Below are positions 7,681 to 11,468 of a DNA stretch of 11,468 bases, piece by piece (within the stretch, counting starts at the first letter, position 1; each line of letters starts with the position of its first letter). This DNA is from Gallionellaceae bacterium (lineage in GTDB: Bacteria > Pseudomonadota > Gammaproteobacteria > Burkholderiales > Gallionellaceae). Below the pieces are notes generated by a model that was not told where the DNA came from, searched no databases, and saw only the letters and a list, made by a program, of their open reading frames with translations. The translations under genes and the position numbers were made by a program. The DNA is taken from positions 14,694 through 26,161 of the forward strand of contig DMCN01000089.1 of NCBI GenBank assembly GCA_003445795.1. Direction: 5' to 3'.

Positions 7681-8742
7681 CTATGGTGCAGGCGTCAACT
7701 TCAGCCAGTCCCCGTTGAACGAGGGTGGAATCGCGCCGGCTCTCATTTCCGGGCGGCTGCCGATCGGACATTCCTTGCCGTTGATCTGGGTGTACCACTC
7801 GCGGAAACGCAGCATGCTGACCGGATTCATCGCGCATGCTTTTTGGCCGAAAGGGTGGCCGAGCTGGAACAGGAGGTGACCGATCTCGTGTGCCAGATAG
7901 GCTCCCGCGAGCTCTGCGGCCAATTCTTCGGAATAGTCGCCGTCACGCAACTGCCGCGTGTTCCCGGAATTGTCCGTGAACGGGAACGTGCTCATGAATA
8001 CATATGAAGCATACGGGCTGTTGCGGCTGTAGGAAGTGGTGCCCACCGTCACCCCGCCTCGGATCGCGGAATGGATGTCGACGCCGTAGTACTCGGCGCT
8101 GGCGATGAACTGGTTGGTCAGCACCAGATCGTATTGCAGGTTGCCGTAACCCAGCGTGTCCCAGTAGACCCATTCGTTGTACGGCGAGGCATCGAGTACC
8201 GGCGCCCCGTCGGCCGCCATGACATGGCGCCACTGTTCCAGCCTTTCCAGCATTACTTTCGTCAGCGATTCGGAAAGCGCCATCAGGTCCTTTGGCGGCG
8301 AACCCGGCAGATAGGGCGCCGCAAAGGTCAGCGCATCTTCCAGTTTCGTCTTGCGTTCGGTCAGCGTGTTGTTGATTCCCTCGGCCAGCATGCGTCTGTC
8401 ACCGGTCCCGGACTTGAAGTCATAGATCGATTCGACGCGTGCCGCCCGTATCGGCGACGGGATGAGCGCGAACATCTGCTCGACCCCGGTCTCAGTGATG
8501 TCGGTGAACTCGACGAAGGTGCCGAAGTTCTTCCACATGGTCAGTTGGGCGGAAGCCAGCACGATGCGCAGATGGTCCGGCGAGAAGCGCGCCAGACGCG
8601 GATTGTTCGCGTAGGCGACGCGGAGCTTCACGATGGCTCCCGGCTTGATGGGATCGACCGGCGCGTTCTTCCAGTCGCCGGTGACAACGGGTTTGCTGCA
8701 GCCGAGCAGCACAAGCACAAGGATGAGGAAAGGTCGCTTCAT
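7681..8742 (-). CDS. Putative lipoprotein with metzincin-like zinc metalloprotease site
   Basis: From the ATG at 8742 the product has 353 residues; a TTG at 8748 would add two. The N-terminus MKRPFLILVLVLLGC is a lipoprotein signal with the modified cysteine at 15. Near the C-terminus HEIGHLLFQLGH (His285, Glu286, His289, His296) has the HExxH zinc site plus a third histidine, and CAMNP (Met305) nine residues later resembles the methionine turn of metzincins. Normal metzincins have HExxHxxGxxH; here the third histidine is one residue further away and the glycine is missing. The region 30-270 is not recognised. It probably faces the periplasm, anchored to a membrane. Its start is 22 bp after a gene for a 49-residue membrane protein, with which it likely forms an operon. 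The substrate is unknown. Confidence 0.85.
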   Translation of the reverse strand: MKRPFLILVLVLLGCSKPVVTGDWKNAPVDPIKPGAIVKLRVAYANNPRLARFSPDHLRIVLASAQLTMWKNFGTFVEFTDITETGVEQMFALIPSPIRAARVESIYDFKSGTGDRRMLAEGINNTLTERKTKLEDALTFAAPYLPGSPPKDLMALSESLTKVMLERLEQWRHVMAADGAPVLDASPYNEWVYWDTLGYGNLQYDLVLTNQFIASAEYYGVDIHSAIRGGVTVGTTSYSRNSPYASYVFMSTFPFTDNSGNTRQLRDGDYSEELAAELAGAYLAHEIGHLLFQLGHPFGQKACAMNPVSMLRFREWYTQINGKECPIGSRPEMRAGAIPPSFNGDWLKLTPAP

Positions 8743-8764
8743 CGGCAAGACGGCTTCGCTGTCC

Positions 8765-8914
8765 TTACAGTCCCAGAATGATCATCACTCCGGAGGCGGT
8801 GGCAAGAATGGCCATGACCGTGCCCATGCCGGAGAAACTGAAATGGAGCAGATGTGCCAGTCCGGTGAGGATGAGCCATGCGCCCAGTAACAGTACGCCG
8901 ATGCTTCTTTTCAT
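8765..8914 (-). CDS. Small membrane protein, 49 residues
   Basis: A short gene with a strong Shine-Dalgarno (AAGGAGA, 8922-8928) seven bases before its ATG. The product begins MKRSIGVLLLGAWLILTGLA and ends TVMAILATASGVMIILGL. It forms two hydrophobic helices (about residues 5-22 and 31-48) joined by a short HLLHFSFSG segment, with a positive N-terminus. It resembles small two-helix membrane proteins found widely in proteobacteria whose function is not known. The putative lipoprotein protease gene follows at once on the same strand. Confidence 0.82.
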   Translation of the reverse strand: MKRSIGVLLLGAWLILTGLAHLLHFSFSGMGTVMAILATASGVMIILGL

Positions 8915-9000
8915 TGTTGAATCTCCTTGAATTAAGTGATGGATATGAAAGCGGGTTCACGCAGCAATGGCGCAGTGTAACGGTATCCGGCCTGCCCAGG

Positions 9001-9315
9001 CTAGAACCCGTACTCGCGTTCCACGCGGCAAACGCGCACCCGGAACGACTTGTACCACTCCTGTGCGCGGCTCTGTGCCTGGCGATGGTCGAGATTCTCC
9101 TTCCACGCCTTGATCGCCTCCAGGCTCTCCCAGTACGAGACCGTGATACCCAGCTCGTTCCGTGCGCTCTCCATGCCGATAAACCCGGGCTGCTGTTTCG
9201 CCAGCTCCGCGATGTGCTTTGCCATTTCGGCATAGCCGTTATCGCCCTCGGTGCGGAGGGAGGTGAAGATGACGGCGTAGCAGGGTGGGGTGGGGGTGTC
9301 AGCGGGATCGGGCAT
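9001..9315 (-). CDS. ABM-fold (antibiotic biosynthesis monooxygenase-like) protein
   Basis: The 104-residue product has the dimeric alpha+beta barrel pattern of the ABM family: a first strand CYAVIFTSLR, a helix GYAEMAKHIAELAKQQPGFIG, a strand ITVSYWESLEAIKAWK and a C-terminal strand ending RVEREYGF. GFIGMES followed by YWESLEAIKAWK is typical of the COG2329 type. Members include haem-degrading enzymes and small monooxygenases, but most, like this one, have no known substrate. The start has no strong ribosome-binding site. The next gene upstream on this strand ends 23 bp away, so the two may share a transcript. Confidence 0.85.
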   Translation of the reverse strand: MPDPADTPTPPCYAVIFTSLRTEGDNGYAEMAKHIAELAKQQPGFIGMESARNELGITVSYWESLEAIKAWKENLDHRQAQSRAQEWYKSFRVRVCRVEREYGF

Positions 9316-9338
9316 TTACGCGTCTCACAATATGGGCG

Positions 9339-9674
9339 TCAATCCGAACCGGAGTCGTTCAACTCATTCTTTGTGCCTGGCGGCACCCGGATCTCCATCT
9401 CAAGTGCGGCTATCCCGATATTCACGGTCGCCTTGAGCGATACAGGCTGCGCTGACAGAGGGCGGGTCTTGAGTTCGTCCAGCGCTATCTCGAGGATGCT
9501 GCACATCTGGGCCGTCGATGCACGGACAGCCTTTTCATTCAAAGCGTCGGTCATGTCGGATGCGGTCTGGGCGAGTGACTCGACCCCGCCCTTGACGGAA
9601 GTGGTCACTCCCTCGACGGCGTCGTTCGCCTTGTTTGCGACTTGTGAGCCGAGGCCCTTTATTTTTTCAAACAT
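9339..9674 (-). CDS. Hypothetical protein, 111 residues
   Basis: Not recognised. Residues 1-50 (MFEKIKGLGSQVANKANDAV...) form a long amphipathic helix rich in Ala, Val, Ser and Lys/Glu, as in lipid-surface or coiled proteins. A helix ILEIALDELKTRP follows, then one or two strands (SLKATVNIGIAALEMEIRVPPG) and a polar tail. There is no signal peptide or true membrane helix. An AGGA ribosome-binding element lies eight bases before the ATG, supporting the start. It may be cotranscribed with the ABM-fold gene. No function is proposed. Confidence 0.7.
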   Translation of the reverse strand: MFEKIKGLGSQVANKANDAVEGVTTSVKGGVESLAQTASDMTDALNEKAVRASTAQMCSILEIALDELKTRPLSAQPVSLKATVNIGIAALEMEIRVPPGTKNELNDSGSD

Positions 9675-9751
9675 GGTGATAGTCCTGTTATCTGGTGGTG
9701 AACATATATTGGCGGCCCGTGGATCACAGACAGAAGCAACCTGGTTCGGGT

Positions 9752-10108
9752 TCAGACGTGCCCGTATTTTTGGTCGAATGCATCATCGCTCATCGTGAGA
9801 TACAGAATGAACTCTATGAACGCAATAAATGCCGGGATGAACGTCCAGCAAAATACCAGATAGAGGATGCCCAGTCCGATTTGTCCAAGATAGAATTTGT
9901 GCGCCCCGAAGCCCCCAAGGAAGAACGCGAAGAGCGCTGCCGCGATTCGGCTTTTGCCATTCGAGGCGAGCGGGCCAAGGTTTATCGTTGCCGATGGGCC
10001 GGATTGTCGAACGCCACATTTCGGGCATATCACCGCCTTTACTTTTATGATAGCGCCACACTCGCTGCAATACTTTTCATCAATCCCTTTGGTGACTTGT
10101 TCGCCCAT
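9752..10108 (-). CDS. Zinc-ribbon and TM2-domain membrane protein
   Basis: From the chosen ATG at 10108 the product has 118 residues. Cys14-x2-Cys17 and Cys28-x2-Cys31 form a short zinc ribbon. Residues 52-115 are a TM2 domain: a first helix containing ALFAFFLGGFGAHKFYLG, a turn, a second helix with FIPAFIAFIEFILYL, and the usual final FDQKY. TM2 proteins are widespread inner-membrane proteins of unclear function. An ATG nine codons upstream (10135) is possible, but AAAGGGG lies six bases before the ATG at 10108, which favours the shorter form. It is the first gene of the leftward group and is divergent from modA. Confidence 0.9.
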   Translation of the reverse strand: MGEQVTKGIDEKYCSECGAIIKVKAVICPKCGVRQSGPSATINLGPLASNGKSRIAAALFAFFLGGFGAHKFYLGQIGLGILYLVFCWTFIPAFIAFIEFILYLTMSDDAFDQKYGHV

Positions 10109-10319
10109 GGACATCCCCTTTGGTGGATAGTGCATTACGCTTAACCATAAAGTTGTCTATGATTCCGCAACTGCTTCTTCTTTATGACCAGTTTGATCGG
10201 GCCAGCCCGCACCGTACCCGCTCAAAACCCCTCGGTCAATATGCCAAAAGGTCTAGATACAGTTCGCCGCTCCTCAGCCAGCTTGTTATCATGGTAGCCA
10301 TTCCAGTCAGGAGTCGAAG

Positions 10320-11084
10320 ATGCAGATCCCATTGCGTAACCATATCGCCGCCGTATTGATGTTGTGCGGGCTGATGACTTCGCCGGTGCAGGCCGGCGAG
10401 GTGAGTGTCGCGGTGGCATCGAACTTTGCCGCGACGATGGAGCGCCTTGCCCCCTTGTTCCAGAAGGAGAGCGGCCACACGCTGAAGCTCACACCGGGTG
10501 CCAGTGGCAAGTTGTATTCGCAGATCAAAAAAGGCGCGGCGTTCGATGTGTTCCTCTCGGCAGATGAGGAACTGCCCAAGCGCATGATGCAGGAAGGAAC
10601 CGCCGTCGCCGGTTCGCGTTTCATCTATGCCACGGGTCGGCTGGTGCTGTGGAGCGCGCAAGACGGTTTCGTGGATGACAAGGGACTGGTACTTAATCGT
10701 GGCAACTTCAACCTGCTGGCGATTCCCAATCCGGTCAACTCGCCCTACGGCGTGGCGGCGAAAGAGACGCTGGCCAAGCTGACGATGTGGAATGCGATGC
10801 AGCGCAAGCTGGACAAGGGTGACGATGTGATCGAGACATATCGATTCGCCGCCAGCGAAAGAACGGAACTGGCGCTTGTCCCGCTGTCGCAGGTGATGCG
10901 CGACGGCAAGGTGAGTTCCGGTTCCTGGTGGCTGGTGCCGCCCGAGATGCACAATCCCATCCGCCAGAGTGCGGTGTTGTTGAGCGGTGCAAAAGATCCG
11001 GCTGCGGCCAAGGCTTTCCTCGTTTTCCTGAAGAGCGAGAAAGCGCAGAAGGTGATGCGCGGCTTCGGCTACGAGTTCCCCTGA
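10320..11084 (+). CDS. modA: Molybdate ABC transporter periplasmic binding protein ModA
   Basis: ModA binds molybdate in the periplasm and delivers it to the ModBC permease; the metal feeds FeMo-co synthesis. The 254-residue product has a Sec signal peptide of about 25 residues ending PVQA. It then has VAVASNF, PGASGKLYSQI (59-69, with oxyanion-binding Ser62) and FDVFLSADEELP, all typical of ModA. NPVNSPYGVAAKETL and the hinge region near 190 also match. AGGAG seven bases before the ATG supports the start. No modB or modC lies in the window; a modE-type gene follows after 226 bp on the same strand. The upstream gap (10109-10319) shows no clear sigma-54, NifA or ModE site. Confidence 0.94.
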   Translation: MQIPLRNHIAAVLMLCGLMTSPVQAGEVSVAVASNFAATMERLAPLFQKESGHTLKLTPGASGKLYSQIKKGAAFDVFLSADEELPKRMMQEGTAVAGSRFIYATGRLVLWSAQDGFVDDKGLVLNRGNFNLLAIPNPVNSPYGVAAKETLAKLTMWNAMQRKLDKGDDVIETYRFAASERTELALVPLSQVMRDGKVSSGSWWLVPPEMHNPIRQSAVLLSGAKDPAAAKAFLVFLKSEKAQKVMRGFGYEFP

Positions 11085-11104
11085 GATATCGGCTCATCCA
11101 TCCG

Positions 11105-11146
11105 GGCGGGAAAGCGTTATAACCTTTGCGTTGTAACGATCCCGCC
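11105..11146 (+). other. Long imperfect hairpin after modA, containing a ModE-like palindrome
   Basis: GGCGGGA (11105-11111) pairs with TCCCGCC (11140-11146), and the inner arms 11115-11122 and 11131-11138 add eight more pairs (one wobble) around an 8-nt loop. It starts 20 bases after the modA stop. There is no real U-run after it, so termination would be weak; 3'-end protection is equally likely. Confidence 0.5.
11115..11138. promoter_or_regulatory. Candidate ModE operator 1
   Basis: CGTTATAA, eight bases, then TTGTAACG: an 8+8+8 palindrome with the same half-sites and spacing that I remember for the E. coli modA operator (CGTTATAT, eight bases, ACATAACG). Its centre is about 155 bp before the predicted modE transcription start, so it could strengthen repression with operator 2 or serve another role. 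The match is by memory of the consensus. Confidence 0.5.
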
Positions 11147-11150
11147 AAAT

Positions 11151-11166
11151 TGTTCTGACTGGCACA
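11151..11166. promoter_or_regulatory. NifA upstream activator sequence (TGT-N10-ACA) for modE
   Basis: TGTTCTGACTGGCACA matches the NifA consensus exactly. It lies 89 bp upstream of the -24 element at 11256, close to the 97-bp spacing seen at nifH. The co-occurrence with a sigma-54 promoter makes chance less likely. The AT-rich stretch 11200-11225 lies between them and might aid DNA bending. Confidence 0.65.
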
Positions 11167-11255
11167 AAGCGGATGGTTTTGACCGTTCCTGAAGCACCCC
11201 CATTAAATCCTTAAAACTCAATACTGGCGCGGTTTGCGGCTGATTTCGCACGCCC

Positions 11256-11271
11256 TGGCATTCTCTTTGCA
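11256..11271 (+). promoter_or_regulatory. Sigma-54 (-24/-12) promoter of modE
   Basis: TGGCATTCTCTTTGCA matches the consensus TGGCAYRNNNNTTGCW except for T at the R position. GG (11257-11258) and GC (11269-11270) are 10 bp apart. Transcription should start near 11282, leaving a leader of about 29 nt before the ATG at 11311. Confidence 0.78.
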
Positions 11272-11274
11272 ATA

Positions 11275-11298
11275 CGTTATGTCGACAAGGTGATAACG
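11275..11298. promoter_or_regulatory. Candidate ModE operator 2 over the modE transcription start
   Basis: CGTTATGT, eight bases, then TGATAACG, the same 8+8+8 geometry as operator 1 with perfect outer 6-bp arms (CGTTAT/ATAACG). It begins four bases after the -12 box and covers the predicted start near 11282, an ideal place for repression. It argues for autoregulation of the downstream modE gene. Confidence 0.62.
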
Positions 11299-11310
11299 AG
11301 TGGGGGCGAC

Positions 11311-11468
11311 ATGACGCAATCCGTAGCAGAGAAAACCGAACTGGGTGCGGTGCCCGGCCTGCGGCTCGCCCGCGGCAGGCGCTGGGACCATCTGGAATTG
11401 CTGGAGCGCATCGCCGCGACCGGTTCCATCACGGCGGCGGCAAGTGCGATGGGCATGAGCTACAAGGT
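11311..11468 (+). CDS. modE: ModE-type molybdate-responsive transcriptional regulator, N-terminal part only
   Basis: Fifty-two complete codons are visible before the window ends. Residues 25-52 (WDHLELLERIAATGSITAAA... to SYK) match the ModE winged-helix DNA-binding domain; E. coli ModE has ISLLKHIALSGSISQGAKDAGISYK in the same place. ModE dimers bind molybdate through C-terminal molbindin domains (not visible here) and repress molybdate uptake genes or activate molybdoenzyme genes. A GGGGG element precedes the ATG by four bases. The promoter region carries sigma-54, NifA and ModE-like sites, so expression is predicted to rise in nitrogen limitation and fall when molybdate is plentiful. Whether it heads an operon with modBC or more nif genes is not visible. 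Confidence 0.88.
   Translation, partial: MTQSVAEKTELGAVPGLRLARGRRWDHLELLERIAATGSITAAASAMGMSYK

Noticed and set aside
8743..8748. TTG start for the lipoprotein gene
   Set aside because: The ATG two codons later gives a normal signal peptide, and neither start has a better ribosome-binding site.
10109..10135. Upstream ATG for the TM2 protein
   Set aside because: The AAAGGGG element lies inside this extension and is correctly spaced for the ATG at 10108.
10136..10319. Search for sigma-54, NifA or ModE sites upstream of modA
   Set aside because: The nearest TGT-N10 sequence ends in GCA and not ACA, there is no GG-N10-GC promoter, and no CGTTAT palindrome, so no control site is claimed.

Overview
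The window carries the structural nitrogenase operon of a diazotrophic proteobacterium, followed by a short accessory stretch and the start of a molybdenum region. Gene content (group I Mo-nitrogenase nifHDKT, ferredoxin, nifY, a small NifY-linked protein, and a divergent draT), GC-rich codon use and sigma-54/NifA-type control suggest a betaproteobacterium of the Gallionellaceae, Rhodocyclales or related type. This assignment is inference from gene order and protein flavour, not from a search.

Layout. Bases 1-758 (minus strand) hold draT, cut by the left edge; it encodes the ADP-ribosyltransferase that switches off NifH. Between draT and nifH lies a near-consensus -24/-12 promoter (788-803), and a NifA upstream activator sequence (675-690) lies inside the draT coding region. 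Bases 870-6577 (plus strand) form the operon nifH-nifD-nifK-nifT-fdxN-nifY-small protein; an 88-codon hypothetical gene (6662-6928) follows 84 bp later. Four of the operon's internal gaps contain stable inverted repeats: nifH/D, nifD/K, nifK/T and fdxN/nifY.

Bases 6920-10108 are all on the minus strand and look like unrelated chromosomal genes: a stand-alone HD-GYP phosphodiesterase, a lipoprotein with a metzincin-like zinc site, a 49-residue membrane protein just upstream of it, an ABM-fold protein, a 111-residue hypothetical protein and a zinc-ribbon/TM2 membrane protein.

Bases 10320-11468 (plus strand) return to nitrogenase support: modA (periplasmic molybdate-binding protein) and the first 52 codons of a ModE-type molybdate regulator. 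The 226-bp gap between them is the most information-dense non-coding part of the window. In order it holds a ModE-like palindrome inside a larger hairpin, a NifA-type UAS, a sigma-54 promoter, and a second ModE-like palindrome over the predicted transcription start. I infer that the modE transcript needs NifA/sigma-54 (nitrogen limitation) and is held back by molybdate-loaded ModE.

How it fits together: NifA and sigma-54 drive nifHDKT and probably modE. ModA supplies molybdate for FeMo-co, NifY chaperones the cofactor or apo-NifDK, FdxN is a candidate electron donor, and DraT inactivates NifH at Arg101 when fixed nitrogen or darkness/energy signals arrive. I saw no tRNA, rRNA, CRISPR array, IS element or phage gene.
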